A stretch of 27,235 nt of DNA from UBA9619 sp964630665 (GTDB taxonomy: Bacteria > Pseudomonadota > Gammaproteobacteria > Arenicellales > UBA868), in NCBI GenBank assembly GCA_964630665.1, contig CAZVVN010000042.1, positions 1 to 27,235 of the forward strand, read 5' to 3'. The notes under the pieces are model-generated. The model did not search any database. It was not told the origin of the DNA and saw only the letters and a list, made by a program, of their open reading frames with translations. Position 1 is the first letter of the stretch. The number at the start of each line of letters is the position of its first letter. Shown here piece after piece: positions 15,708 through 24,975 of the stretch. The position numbers and the translations under genes were made by a program.

Positions 15708-16289
15708 ATGAGAGTGTTCGCCCGACTGTATGACCTGGTGCTAGGCTGGTCGCGGCATCGGCATGCAATGCGTTACCTGGCCGCGGTAGCATTTGCTGAG
15801 TCGTCATTTTTTCCGGTTCCACCAGATGTGATGCTGGCGCCGATGGTTCTGGCCCGGCGCCGCAAAGCATGGCGTTGCGCGGGACTGACTACAGTGGCAT
15901 CGGTGCTCGGTGGAATTCTTGGATATTTTATGGGAGGGCTTGGCGAATGGCTTATCGATATTTATCACGCTGAGGAAGCCTTCACCACGGCCAGGGAGTG
16001 GTTTGCAAACTACGGTATATGGATCATTCTTGTGGCTGGTTTTACGCCGGTACCATACAAAGTGTTTACAATTAGCGCAGGGATGATGGGCATGCCGCTA
16101 ATACCCTTCATTTTGGCTTCCTTTATAGGCCGGGGTGCAAGATTTTTTCTGGTTGCCGGGTTGATCGTTTTCGCTGGATCATATTTCCAGAACGATGAAG
16201 ACCTGGTTCAAGCCATAAGGCGTTACATCGATGTGGCCGGTTGGCTGGCTGTCGTGCTCCTGCTAATCTTTGTATTGATATGGGTGTGA
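15708..16289 (+). CDS. yqaA: YqaA-like membrane protein (DedA/VTT superfamily)
   Basis: A 193-residue integral membrane protein with several hydrophobic helices. It has the superfamily pattern ESSFFPVPPDVMLAPM near the N-terminus, a Gly-rich helix GGILGYFMGGLGEW, and the second half-repeat FTPVPYKVFTISAGMMGMP, then GRGARFFLVAGLI. DedA/VTT proteins include undecaprenyl-phosphate flippases, but the role of the YqaA branch is not established. It starts 10 bases after the surE stop, and its end overlaps the next gene. This indicates one transcript with surE and nlpD. Confidence 0.87.
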   Translation: MRVFARLYDLVLGWSRHRHAMRYLAAVAFAESSFFPVPPDVMLAPMVLARRRKAWRCAGLTTVASVLGGILGYFMGGLGEWLIDIYHAEEAFTTAREWFANYGIWIILVAGFTPVPYKVFTISAGMMGMPLIPFILASFIGRGARFFLVAGLIVFAGSYFQNDEDLVQAIRRYIDVAGWLAVVLLLIFVLIWV

Positions 16290-17074
16290 AAATTCCCGAA
16301 CCCACAACAAAATGCGCTTTGGTGATAGTGGTCACGCTGCTGATGGCTGGGTGCGCGGGAAACCCGGTGATTCCCGTCAGTGATCTGACCGGAGCTAAAA
16401 CCAAGCACTCTGCTCGAATGGTCCGATCGGGTGACACCCTGTATACCATTGCCTGGGAAGCCGGCTTGGATTATCGTGATGTTGCGCGCTGGAATAGGCT
16501 GACCCGGCCTTATCGCTTAGCGCCAGGTGACCGAGTGGTGTTGAGTCCAGAAGGGCGAGATGTCGACACCGGAGTGGCCAAGACCCAGGCAGTGGCGAAG
16601 CCGGTAAAACCCGCCACAGGGGCGCGAACAGAAAGCTTGGCGTCGAAGAAACCGCGGTCGACGGATACAGCAACAACAGGTAAATCGTTTACAACCCCTT
16701 CTCAGAAACACAACTGGGTCTGGCCGGGTGACGGCGAAGTGATCACCCGTTTTGATGTTGACATGGGACTCAATGGGATTGATATTTCGGGCACCGAAGG
16801 TAGCCCGGTCCGTGCCGCGGCACCAGGTCGAATTGTCTACGCGGGATCAGGGTTACGAGGGTACGGTTTGCTTCTGATCGTCAAACATGATGAGACCTAT
16901 CTCAGTGCCTATGCCCACAATCGCCTATTGCTTGTTAGCGAAGGGGATGAGGTCGGGAAGGGGCAGGTTGTAGCCGAGATGGGGAGCAGCGGGGCGGAGT
17001 CTACCCGGTTACATTTTGAGATACGCCAGGATGGAAAGCCGATCGATCCTTTGAGATATCTGCCAGCGAGATGA
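16280..17074 (+). CDS. nlpD: NlpD-like lipoprotein, LysM plus degenerate LytM domain
   Basis: About 264 residues. The N-terminus has a lipoprotein signal ending in the lipobox LMAGC. A LysM peptidoglycan-binding domain follows (RSGDTLYTIAWEAGLDYRDV, RLAPGDRVVLSP), then a Thr/Lys/Ala-rich linker and a C-terminal M23/LytM domain (VITRFD to PLRYLPAR). The first zinc ligand His of active M23 peptidases is Asn here (LNGIDIS), while YAHN and LHFEI remain. E. coli NlpD has the same kind of loss and acts by activating the amidase AmiC at the septum, so an activator role is likely. The start could be ATG at 16280 or GTG at 16286, and both overlap the upstream gene. rpoS does not follow, unlike in many relatives. 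Confidence 0.9.
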   Translation: MGVKIPEPTTKCALVIVVTLLMAGCAGNPVIPVSDLTGAKTKHSARMVRSGDTLYTIAWEAGLDYRDVARWNRLTRPYRLAPGDRVVLSPEGRDVDTGVAKTQAVAKPVKPATGARTESLASKKPRSTDTATTGKSFTTPSQKHNWVWPGDGEVITRFDVDMGLNGIDISGTEGSPVRAAAPGRIVYAGSGLRGYGLLLIVKHDETYLSAYAHNRLLLVSEGDEVGKGQVVAEMGSSGAESTRLHFEIRQDGKPIDPLRYLPAR

Positions 17075-17087
17075 TCCAGCAGTCTTT

Positions 17088-17474
17088 TTACGGATGGGTT
17101 CCAATAGGCAGGATTATGCCTGCGGCAACCTTCCGAGACTCTATCGCCAGTATATTGTAGGTGCGACACGCCGCAGCCGAGTTCATGAACTCGATGGACA
17201 GCCCGCGGTCAATAAATTCCCTGAACACGGCCATGTCTGGAATACACTGTTCTGGTCCGGTGCCAATCAGGATGATTTCGACCTCAAGTTGCTGCAGTGG
17301 TACCAACGTCTCAGGGCTCAAGGAAATATCTACTCGTGCCGGCCAATCAGGGTACAGGGCGTCCGGTGTCACAATGAAGCTTTGCCGTTGTATAGACTCC
17401 CCAATCCAGACACTATTCCAGGCAAAGGAATGAACCGTATAGATGGCAGGTGCCTGCTCGAGGTTGTATTTCAT
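17088..17474 (-). CDS. Mth938-domain protein (DUF498/NDUFAF3-like)
   Basis: A 128-residue small soluble protein of the Mth938 family, related to the mitochondrial complex I assembly factor NDUFAF3. Family features are the early strand segment IYTVHSFAWNSVWIG, SFIVTPDALYPDWP, the core IILIGTGPEQCIP and GLSIEFMNSAAACRTYNIL, then a short end. The bacterial function is unknown. It is on the minus strand, convergent with nlpD and only 13 bases from its stop, and divergent from hom. In some relatives such a gene lies near alaC-hom-thrC; no alaC is present here. Confidence 0.85.
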   Translation of the reverse strand: MKYNLEQAPAIYTVHSFAWNSVWIGESIQRQSFIVTPDALYPDWPARVDISLSPETLVPLQQLEVEIILIGTGPEQCIPDMAVFREFIDRGLSIEFMNSAAACRTYNILAIESRKVAAGIILPIGTHP

Positions 17475-17662
17475 GTCTGCATGGCCCGTAATATAGCCAG
17501 GTTAGGGTGTATCGTCGGTCAGATCATCTGCAGTCAGCATTTATCCTCGAAGGGATTGGTAGAATTGAGCAGGCTAGAATATCCCCGTTCGTAGCTAGGC
17601 TGTAAGGTCCTGTACTCGACTCAACAGAAGACCAGCCGCAGCCATTGTACTGAGGCAAATCG

Positions 17663-18994
17663 ATGAAGGTCATGGAACCAGTCAACATTGGAATTATAGG
17701 ATTGGGGACAGTCGGCGCTGGAACCGTCAACCTCCTGGAACACAATTCTGATGAAATCAGCCGGCGGGCTGGGCGGTATATCAAGGTCAAAGGGGCTGCG
17801 GTAAGAGACGCGACCAGGTCTCGAGCGTGTAGTACAAGCAGTCTGAAGCTTGGCACCGACCCATTTGAGCTAACCGATGATCCTACAATTGATGTCATCG
17901 TCGAGTTGATGGGTGGAGATACGCTGGCCCGGGAGATCGTAATAAGATCGCTGACAAATGGCAAACATGTTGTGACGGCCAACAAGGCACTGGTGGCCGT
18001 ACATGGTAACGAAATATTTCGGGTAGCTCGCGAGAATGGTCTGGTGGTCGCTTTTGAAGCTGCGGTGGCTGGTGGTGTATCAATCATTAAGGTGCTTCGC
18101 GAGGGTCTGGCAGGTAACTGTATCGAGCAAGTGGTTGGAATAGTCAACGGAACAACCAATTTTATTCTTTCTGGTATGAGTAAAAGTGGCCGGCCATTTG
18201 ATGAGATGCTTGATGAGGCCAAGAGACTGGGATATGCCGAGGCGGATCCAAGTTTTGACATCAATGGGGTGGATGCTGCCCATAAGCTTACAATTCTCTC
18301 GTCTATTGCCTTTGGTATACCGCTTGATTTTGGCAACGTCTATGTAGAAGGAATTACAGATATAACGCCGCAGGATATCGCTTACGCTGGAGATTTTGGG
18401 CATCGAATCAAACACCTGGCAATAGCCAAACGGATCGACTCCCGGATAGAGTTGAGAGTCCATCCCTGCCTTGTGCCGGCAGAACATCTGCTGGCAAATG
18501 TTGATGGCGTTATGAACGCGATCCTGGTTGTTGGAGACGCTGCCGGCCCCACGATCCACTATGGCGCTGGCGCTGGCGCCGAGCCAACGGCCTCTTCTGT
18601 TGTAGCGGACATAGTCGATGTCGTTAGAACGCTGACCACTGATCCGGAGAATCGGGTCCCACACCTGGCGTTTCAACCGCAGTCTTTGTCTCCATTGCGT
18701 GGGGGGCCGATGGGGGATGTTGAAACCGCTTACTACCTCAGGCTTCTTGCCCTGGATCAACCGGGAGTACTGGCCGATGTGGCGAGAATTCTAGGTCAGA
18801 GAGGGATCAGTATCGAATCGATACGGCAAAGAGGCACCAGTTCGAGTGACACACCTGTGCCGATCGTAATCATTACCCATAGAACGCTTGAATCGCGAAT
18901 AGAAAGTTCGATCCCGGAACTTGAGTCACTACCCTCTATTGCTCAGAAAGTAGTAAAGATCAGGCTGGAGAGCATGGCAAGTCACCCAGAATGA
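17663..18994 (+). CDS. hom: Homoserine dehydrogenase (monofunctional)
   Basis: Reduces aspartate semialdehyde to homoserine with NAD(P)H, on the way to threonine and methionine. The 443 residues show a Rossmann nucleotide-binding motif GIIGLGTVGAGT at the N-terminus, VVTANKALVA, the catalytic region AAVAGGVSIIKVLREGL, GIVNGTTNFIL, EADPSFDINGVDAAHKL, and a C-terminal ACT domain (LLALDQPGVLADVARIL) that usually gives threonine feedback inhibition. No aspartokinase part is fused. ATG at 17663 has GAGGC upstream; ATG at 17672 is possible. The stop overlaps thrC by 4 bases. Confidence 0.97.
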   Translation: MKVMEPVNIGIIGLGTVGAGTVNLLEHNSDEISRRAGRYIKVKGAAVRDATRSRACSTSSLKLGTDPFELTDDPTIDVIVELMGGDTLAREIVIRSLTNGKHVVTANKALVAVHGNEIFRVARENGLVVAFEAAVAGGVSIIKVLREGLAGNCIEQVVGIVNGTTNFILSGMSKSGRPFDEMLDEAKRLGYAEADPSFDINGVDAAHKLTILSSIAFGIPLDFGNVYVEGITDITPQDIAYAGDFGHRIKHLAIAKRIDSRIELRVHPCLVPAEHLLANVDGVMNAILVVGDAAGPTIHYGAGAGAEPTASSVVADIVDVVRTLTTDPENRVPHLAFQPQSLSPLRGGPMGDVETAYYLRLLALDQPGVLADVARILGQRGISIESIRQRGTSSSDTPVPIVIITHRTLESRIESSIPELESLPSIAQKVVKIRLESMASHPE

Positions 18995-20070
18995 CGGACC
19001 GCATAGAGGAACAGTCTGCCGGGGTAATCCAGAGATATCATACTCGGCTGCCGGTGCCGGTTGATGCCCAGTTGATTCATATCAACGAGGGGGATACACC
19101 CTTGGTTCATCTGCCGTTCCTGTCCGATGCATCCAGAAACATCCGGGTCTATGCAAAGTGCGAGGGACTCAATCCGACTGGTTCATTCAAGGACCGTGGA
19201 ATGACCGTAGCCATGACAATGGCGGTACATGAAGGCAGCAGGGCGGTTATCTGTGCATCAACCGGCAATACCTCTGCCTCTGCAGCCGCATACGCAGCCC
19301 GTGCGGGAGTGATGGCATTCGTGGTGATACCCGACGGAAAGATTGCCCTGGGCAAGCTTGCCCAGGCCATGATGCACGGTGCAAAGGTCATTCAGATAGA
19401 CGGAGATTTCGATGCTGCCATGGAAATGGTGAAAAGGATTCCGGAAGAGGCTGACGTAACACTTGTTAATTCGGTAAATCCTTACAGGCTGCACGGCCAG
19501 AAAACAGCGGCATTTGAGATTATTGACCAGTTAGGACGTGCGCCTGACTATCATTTTCTGCCGGTTGGAAATGCGGGAAATATAAGCGCTTACTGGATGG
19601 GCTATGGTGAATATACCGATTCGGGTCTATCTGATGCCAAGCCGAGGATGATCGGCTGTCAGGCGGCGGGTGCGGCGCCGTTCATCAGCGGTCATCCTGT
19701 GGACAAACCGGAGACCATAGCGACAGCGATTCGTATCGGCAATCCACAATCCTGGAGTCTGGCACAGTCCGCGGTCAGTGAGTCCCGGGGCTGGTTCAAG
19801 GCATCTACCGATGAGGAGATATTGAAAAGTCAGAAGAGCCTGGCGGACCGATCGGGTATTTTTTGTGAACCTGCATCGGCGGTCTCTGTCGCAGCACTCC
19901 AGGCTGACATGACCGAGGACAGGATTCCGGATGGGTCGCTGATTGTCTGTACGCTGACAGGGCATGGATTGAAGGATCCTAATGTGGCGATACAGCAGTC
20001 ACCAGAAGCTTCAAGGTTGAGTGATCGACCAGGAGAACTAAAGAGCTTTATCCTGGATGAAATCGGCTGA
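18991..20070 (+). CDS. thrC: Threonine synthase
   Basis: This PLP enzyme converts O-phosphohomoserine to threonine. It has 359 residues, the shorter class of threonine synthase. PLP binds the lysine in NPTGSFKDRGM; the phosphate-binding and substrate loops ASTGNTSASAAAYAARAG and VGNAGNISAYW are intact. The C-terminal GIFCEPASAVSVAAL is also typical. The ATGA overlap with hom points to translational coupling. Homoserine kinase, which would link the two reactions, is not in the window. Confidence 0.97.
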   Translation: MTDRIEEQSAGVIQRYHTRLPVPVDAQLIHINEGDTPLVHLPFLSDASRNIRVYAKCEGLNPTGSFKDRGMTVAMTMAVHEGSRAVICASTGNTSASAAAYAARAGVMAFVVIPDGKIALGKLAQAMMHGAKVIQIDGDFDAAMEMVKRIPEEADVTLVNSVNPYRLHGQKTAAFEIIDQLGRAPDYHFLPVGNAGNISAYWMGYGEYTDSGLSDAKPRMIGCQAAGAAPFISGHPVDKPETIATAIRIGNPQSWSLAQSAVSESRGWFKASTDEEILKSQKSLADRSGIFCEPASAVSVAALQADMTEDRIPDGSLIVCTLTGHGLKDPNVAIQQSPEASRLSDRPGELKSFILDEIG

Positions 20071-20139
20071 ATATAGAGATCGATGCGACGGGCACTGCTT
20101 CCGGGTCAGGAATGAAGCAGAAACTGGGGAACCATAAAG

Positions 20140-20943
20140 ATGTTGGCTTCGAACCTGCTTGCCTTCGATATCGAGACTGTGCCGGATGTCTCGGCGGGCC
20201 GCAGGTTACTGGGTTTAGAGGACAGTGACGAGAGAGATGTAGTTCGGGCGATGCGGACGCTCAGGCGCCAGAAAACCGGCGGATCCGAGTTTCTGGCCCT
20301 GCACCACATGCGTATCGTGGCCATATCTGTGGCACTCAGGGATCAGAACGGTTTCAGAATATGGAGTCTGGGCCGGGAAGACTCTGATGAGGCTGAATTG
20401 ATAGATCGTTTTTTCCGGGGGATCGAAAAATATACACCGACTTTGATTAGCTGGAACGGTGGTGGTTTTGATCTCCCGGTTCTCCATTACCGTTCACTGC
20501 TACACCGGGTGGTGGCGGCCCATTACTGGGAAACCGGTGAATCAGATCGAGAATTCAAATGGAATAATTACCTTAATCGATACCATTGGCGTCACGTGGA
20601 TCTTATGGATGTATTGGCCGGGTTCCAAATGCGAGCAGTTGCACCACTGGATGATGTGGCGACCCTGGTAGGGTTGCCTGGCAAGATGGGCATGAGTGGT
20701 GCAGATGTGTGGGAGCGATTTCAGGAAGGTGATCTCCAGTCTATCAGGAATTACTGTGAAACCGATGTTCTCAATACCTACCTCGTTTATCTACAGTTTG
20801 AACTCATCCGCGGCAATCTTTCCGAGGAGAGGTTCGAATCAGAATCTGGACTGGTCCGTTCGACACTCAGTGTCAGTGGTGAAAAGCACTTGCTGGAATT
20901 CGTCGCACGCTGGGGTGTGTCCGAACAGTCGCCTCGGGCTTAG
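20140..20943 (+). CDS. Predicted 3'-5' exonuclease, PolB-type DEDD fold
   Basis: A 267-residue protein like the exonuclease domain of B-family DNA polymerases but without a polymerase (DNA_pol_B_exo2 type). ExoI is LLAFDIETVPD (D10, E12), ExoII is SWNGGGFDLPVL, and ExoIII is NYCETDVLNTYLVY, giving the acidic residues needed for two-metal catalysis. This family is widespread in proteobacteria but its cellular substrate is not known to me. It ends 2 bases before the TTG start proposed for rlmD, so both are probably translated together. Confidence 0.87.
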   Translation: MLASNLLAFDIETVPDVSAGRRLLGLEDSDERDVVRAMRTLRRQKTGGSEFLALHHMRIVAISVALRDQNGFRIWSLGREDSDEAELIDRFFRGIEKYTPTLISWNGGGFDLPVLHYRSLLHRVVAAHYWETGESDREFKWNNYLNRYHWRHVDLMDVLAGFQMRAVAPLDDVATLVGLPGKMGMSGADVWERFQEGDLQSIRNYCETDVLNTYLVYLQFELIRGNLSEERFESESGLVRSTLSVSGEKHLLEFVARWGVSEQSPRA

Positions 20944-20945
20944 TT

Positions 20946-22259
20946 TTGGACCGCTTCGAAGGCTATGTCGAGTCTTTAACCCACGATGGGAGAGGTGTCA
21001 CAAAACCTGATGGTAAGGTCTGGTTTGTAGACTGTGCGATACCAGGAGAGACGGTATCCTTCGTCAAGATCGGTAAGCGCAGAGCGTATGGACTGGGCCG
21101 AGTAGAACAGGTATTGATACCGAGTCCAGAGCGTATTGCTCCAGCCTGCCCGTACTTTGGCCGGTGTGGTGGCTGTTCCTTGCAGCATTTGCAAGCCGAC
21201 GCCCAACTGCGGTTCAAAGAGCAACTCCTGCTCGATCAGATGAACAAGATCGGTGGCGTGAATGTTGGCACGCTCAAAGCGTCCATAAAGGGGCCCCCTT
21301 GGGGCTATAGGCGCAAAGCACGTTTGGGTGTCAGACTGGTGCCAAAAAAGGGTGGTATTCTGTTGGGATTTCGGGAGAAAAGAAAAAGCTATATCACCAA
21401 TCTTGATCATTGCATGACGCTCGATTATCGGATAGCGCGGTTGCTTCCGACGTTGAAATCATTGATCGATTCATTGAGCATTCGCGACAAAATTCCGCAG
21501 GTGGAAGTAGCCGCCGGGGATCGGGAGATTGCTTTTGTTTTGAGACACCTGGAAGCTCTTAGCCCCACAGATCAGACGAGTCTTGTGAGCTATGGTCGAA
21601 CCAATAGCATCCAATGTTATCTTCAGCCGGGAGGTAGTGATTCGATTTGGTGTCTTACCCCAAGCCAAGCGCCGATGCTGGAATATGGTCTGGAAGGCGG
21701 CAAAATAGTGATCCAGTTTTCTCCGACTGACTTTACGCAGGTAAACCATAGGGTCAACGAACTTATGGTGCAGGCTGCGGTTGAGGAACTCGAGCCCGAT
21801 GGACAAGATCGTATCCTGGACCTTTTCTGTGGGGTGGGTAATTTTTCCCTGCCCCTGGCGTTAAGGGTCGCTGAAGTTCGTGGGGTCGAGAGCGCTCCGG
21901 CCTTGGTAGAGCGGGGACTAAAAAATGCTAAACTGAATGGAATCCACAATGTGCATTTTGAAATGCGGGACCTCTACGCAGAGACCCTGCGCAACTGGGA
22001 CCCGGGGAGCGTCACTAAGCTGCTGATTGATCCCCCGCGCTCCGGGGCGCTCGAGGTGGTCACGTGGTTGGTCCCACGGCTGGCTCCACAGATCATTGTC
22101 TATGTCTCTTGCAACCCGGCAACACTAGCCAGAGACAGCAGGATATTGGTCACCAGGGGCGGCTATCGACTTCGTTCGTTGCGCGCGATCGATATGTTCC
22201 CCCACACCGCGCATATGGAGGCCCTGGCTGTATTTGTATCGAGCAGGCAGGACCAATAA
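20946..22259 (+). CDS. rlmD: 23S rRNA (uracil-5)-methyltransferase RlmD
   Basis: Methylates U1939 of 23S rRNA using SAM. The 437 residues have an N-terminal TRAM domain (about 1-60), the [4Fe-4S] ligands C68, C74, C77 and C156, the SAM site LDLFCGVGNFSLPLA, the DPPRSGA motif, and the catalytic cysteine C389 in VSCNPATLARD. These fit RlmD (RumA). The start is taken as TTG at 20946, because the protein then begins MDRFEGYVESLTHDGRG as expected for the TRAM domain; no strong ribosome site is seen. It converges with rne across 50 bases. Confidence 0.95.
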   Translation: MDRFEGYVESLTHDGRGVTKPDGKVWFVDCAIPGETVSFVKIGKRRAYGLGRVEQVLIPSPERIAPACPYFGRCGGCSLQHLQADAQLRFKEQLLLDQMNKIGGVNVGTLKASIKGPPWGYRRKARLGVRLVPKKGGILLGFREKRKSYITNLDHCMTLDYRIARLLPTLKSLIDSLSIRDKIPQVEVAAGDREIAFVLRHLEALSPTDQTSLVSYGRTNSIQCYLQPGGSDSIWCLTPSQAPMLEYGLEGGKIVIQFSPTDFTQVNHRVNELMVQAAVEELEPDGQDRILDLFCGVGNFSLPLALRVAEVRGVESAPALVERGLKNAKLNGIHNVHFEMRDLYAETLRNWDPGSVTKLLIDPPRSGALEVVTWLVPRLAPQIIVYVSCNPATLARDSRILVTRGGYRLRSLRAIDMFPHTAHMEALAVFVSSRQDQ

Positions 22260-22309
22260 ATCTTCTGGCCGCTCCGATGGAGGTCAGTCAGCAAAACCCG
22301 AGCCAGTTG

Positions 22310-24367
22310 TTACCCTCCGGTGCCGGTCTTGCCCGGTGAGGACCCTTGTTTGGTTTCTGTTGCCGAGCTACGGTCAGTGCGCTTCTTGGCCTCTTGGCCG
22401 GGGTTGGGGGTGCCCGGGCGCCTAGCGCCACGCGGTCTTCGACCCCGACCCGACGAACTGCCTCCTCGAGCCTGACGATGTCGGTCACGGCTGGTGTTCG
22501 TGTCGTTCGAACGAGATCGTCCCTGACCGCCACCCCCTCGACCCTGGGAGGTCTTACGGCCGCCGCCACTTCGCTGCCCCTGGCCACTACTGCGTCTCCT
22601 GTTGGAGGTGCTCCGAGGCCTTGGTTTTTCAACCTGTTCTTTTCCTTCCGAAGCTTTGTCGCCGCTCCCCACTAACGCGCTCCAGAGCCTGGCGAGCAAC
22701 CCGGGCCGGCTGGACTCTCCGGCCTTTGCGCCCGGAGGTAGGGATGCCGGTGGCGGTGTTGCGTCGAGTTGATCGAGCCGCACAGCCGCTGCAGCTGGTT
22801 TCTGAGTCATGGGGTAAGGCTCAACAGGGGAGGGGTCTTCATCCGATGTCTTCAATTCGTGACTGGGCACGTAGCCGGTCTGGTCGATCTCTTCGCTGCG
22901 CATCCGTCGGATGCTGAATTGCGGTCCTAGAAGATTCTCTGACGGCAGAACCACGATCCGGGTTCCAAGACGGGTTTCAATCTGGCTGACTTCATATCTC
23001 TTTTCATTAAGGAGAAAGGTCGCTGTATCGATCGGCACCTCGGCAATAATAGCTTCGGTATTTTCTTTGAGTGCTTCTTCTTCCAGTATTCGAAGGAGGC
23101 TCAGTGACGAAGAGGTTACGTTTCGAATCTGCCCGGTGCCTTTGCACAGGGTGCAGGACTGATAGTTGGATTCACTGATCGAAGATCTGAGCCGCTGGCG
23201 GGACATTTCGAGCAGGCCGAATCTTGAAATATGACCAACTTGTATCCTGGCTCGATCATTTCTGACAGCCTCGTGCAGTCGCATTTCGACTGTCTTTTTA
23301 TTTTGGGTCGATGACATGTCGATCAAATCCAGCACGATCAGGCCACCCAGATCCCTGATGCGCAGCTGGCGAGCGATTTCGTCAACTGCCTCCAGATTGG
23401 TCTGCAAGGCCGTTTCTTCGATGTCAGCCCCTTTCGTCGCCCGGGCCGAATTGACGTCAACAGTAACAAGCGCCTCGGTGTGATCAATGACCAGGGAGCC
23501 ACCTGATGCTAGGTCGACCGATCGGGAATAGGCGTTCTCAATCTGATGCTCGATCTGGAATCGTGAAAACAACGGAATTGTGTCCTGATAATGTTTGAGC
23601 CTGACCACGTTGTCAGGCATGACCTGCTCCATGAATCTGGCTGCCCGTTCAAATATCCCTTGTTCGTCTATCACGATTTCCTGAATATCGCTGCGAAGGT
23701 AATCCCGTATGGCTCGTACGATCAGATTGCTTTCCTGATAGACGAGGAACGGTGCCTCCTTTTCCCGCGATGCGCTGTCGATCGCCTGCCACAGCTGTAG
23801 CAGAAAATCGAGGTCCCATTGCAGTTCTTCCGGAGATTTTCCGATGCCCGCAGTTCGGGCGATCAGTGAGTGCTCAGATGGTGCAGTCAACTTACCCATA
23901 GCATCACGTAGTTCGATGCGTTCTTCGCCAATGATTTGGCGCGATATGCCACCGCCCTTTGGGTTGTTGGGCATCAGCACTAGATAGCGGCCTGCAAGGC
24001 TGACAAAGGTGGTAAGCGCGGCACCCTTCGTTCCGCGTTCGTCTTTTTCCACCTGCACCAAGAAGGTCTGTTTTTCTCGGATGACATCCTGGATCTTCAC
24101 CTGGGCCATTGGTGTGGCAGGCGAGTAGTTCTGGAAGTGGGCTCGGGAGATTTCCTTCAAGGGCAGAAAGCCCTGTTTTTCTGCCCCGTAATCCACAAAG
24201 GCTGCTTCAAGACTGGGCTCTACGCGCGTGACGGTTCCCTTGTAAATGTTGCCTTTTAGCTGGGTTCTTGTCGCGGATTCAATATCGAGGTCCAAAAGTC
24301 TTTGGCCATCGACAATCGCCACCCTGAGTTCCTCAGGATGGGTTGCATTAAATAACATTCTTTTCAT
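22310..24367 (-). CDS. rne: Ribonuclease E, compact form with RG-rich tail
   Basis: This endoribonuclease cuts AU-rich single-stranded RNA and drives mRNA decay and rRNA/tRNA processing. The catalytic half is complete: S1 domain at about 35-125, DNase I-like domain with metal-binding D304 (VTVDVNSARATKG) and D347 (IVLDLIDM), and the zinc-link CTLCKG (C405, C408). After about residue 510 the protein is disordered and basic. It has a possible membrane-binding amphipathic helix SRPGLLARLWSALVG (about 553-567), then an Arg/Gly-rich tail (about 586-650). Total length is 685 residues against 1061 in E. coli, so the degradosome scaffold is much reduced. RNase G would be about 490 residues and lack this tail. 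It is divergent from rluC, as in many gammaproteobacteria. Confidence 0.96.
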   Translation of the reverse strand: MKRMLFNATHPEELRVAIVDGQRLLDLDIESATRTQLKGNIYKGTVTRVEPSLEAAFVDYGAEKQGFLPLKEISRAHFQNYSPATPMAQVKIQDVIREKQTFLVQVEKDERGTKGAALTTFVSLAGRYLVLMPNNPKGGGISRQIIGEERIELRDAMGKLTAPSEHSLIARTAGIGKSPEELQWDLDFLLQLWQAIDSASREKEAPFLVYQESNLIVRAIRDYLRSDIQEIVIDEQGIFERAARFMEQVMPDNVVRLKHYQDTIPLFSRFQIEHQIENAYSRSVDLASGGSLVIDHTEALVTVDVNSARATKGADIEETALQTNLEAVDEIARQLRIRDLGGLIVLDLIDMSSTQNKKTVEMRLHEAVRNDRARIQVGHISRFGLLEMSRQRLRSSISESNYQSCTLCKGTGQIRNVTSSSLSLLRILEEEALKENTEAIIAEVPIDTATFLLNEKRYEVSQIETRLGTRIVVLPSENLLGPQFSIRRMRSEEIDQTGYVPSHELKTSDEDPSPVEPYPMTQKPAAAAVRLDQLDATPPPASLPPGAKAGESSRPGLLARLWSALVGSGDKASEGKEQVEKPRPRSTSNRRRSSGQGQRSGGGRKTSQGRGGGGQGRSRSNDTNTSRDRHRQARGGSSSGRGRRPRGARRPGTPNPGQEAKKRTDRSSATETKQGSSPGKTGTGG

Positions 24368-24975
24368 CGCCTGTTCTCTTGCTCAGGTCGCGGGATGGCT
24401 ACGGCATGCACTAACGTGACATGGCCGTCCGCCTCGCGACGGTTGAATTCACTTACTCAGGTTACAGGCGAAAACCGTGTTGACGTGTCAATCGCTACTC
24501 AACGGTTGCGTGTGGCAGGAGCTGGGAGCGAGCGCCGGCAGGCCAAGTTGGACCGCAGCGCTGGGGCCGGATCTATTATGGACCCGATTGATGTGACTGT
24601 TGTCTTCAAGGTTGTGCATTTTCAGTGCGTTGATCCCAAAGCCGTTCGCAGTACAACGGCGAAACCTTGCGCTCTCGTCAGGTCGCGCGATAGACGTTAT
24701 GTCTCAGCCCGACCCAGTATCCTGTATGCTGGACCCTTCCCGGTAAATCCATCATTAAGGGCCGCCTTTAGACCCTAGGGCTATACTCCGTTTGGGTTAA
24801 ACCGGTCGATCCTGCAGTGTATGAATCTCCTAACGCGAACCGTTTGTTAACTTGCAAATTCCGGTCCTTACACGTTATTTTCCGCTTGCAACGCAGTGAA
24901 TTATAACAATTTTTCGAGAATCAGCAAATCGGAGCAGAAAACATCAACGACAGCCGCGAGCAAAAACATCCTAGT
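24368..24975. other. 608-base spacer between rne and rluC: long rne leader
   Basis: I see no protein gene I can support here. On the minus strand a promoter at 24900-24927 would give an rne leader of about 525 bases. E. coli rne also has a long leader (361 bases) through which RNase E controls its own mRNA. A plus-strand reading frame of 127 codons at 24395-24778 has no recognisable motif and is probably chance. I could not identify a convincing rluC promoter. Confidence 0.6.
24900..24927 (-). promoter_or_regulatory. Sigma-70-type promoter for rne
   Basis: On the minus strand TTGCTG (plus positions 24922-24927) is followed after 16 bases by a perfect TATAAT (24900-24905). Transcription should begin near 24893, about 525 bases before the rne ATG. 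The promoter lies some 50-75 bases upstream of the rluC start on the other strand. Confidence 0.6.

Noticed and set aside
24395..24778. 127-codon plus-strand frame inside the rne leader region
   Set aside because: No ribosome site, motif or family resemblance, and the region is better explained as the rne leader.
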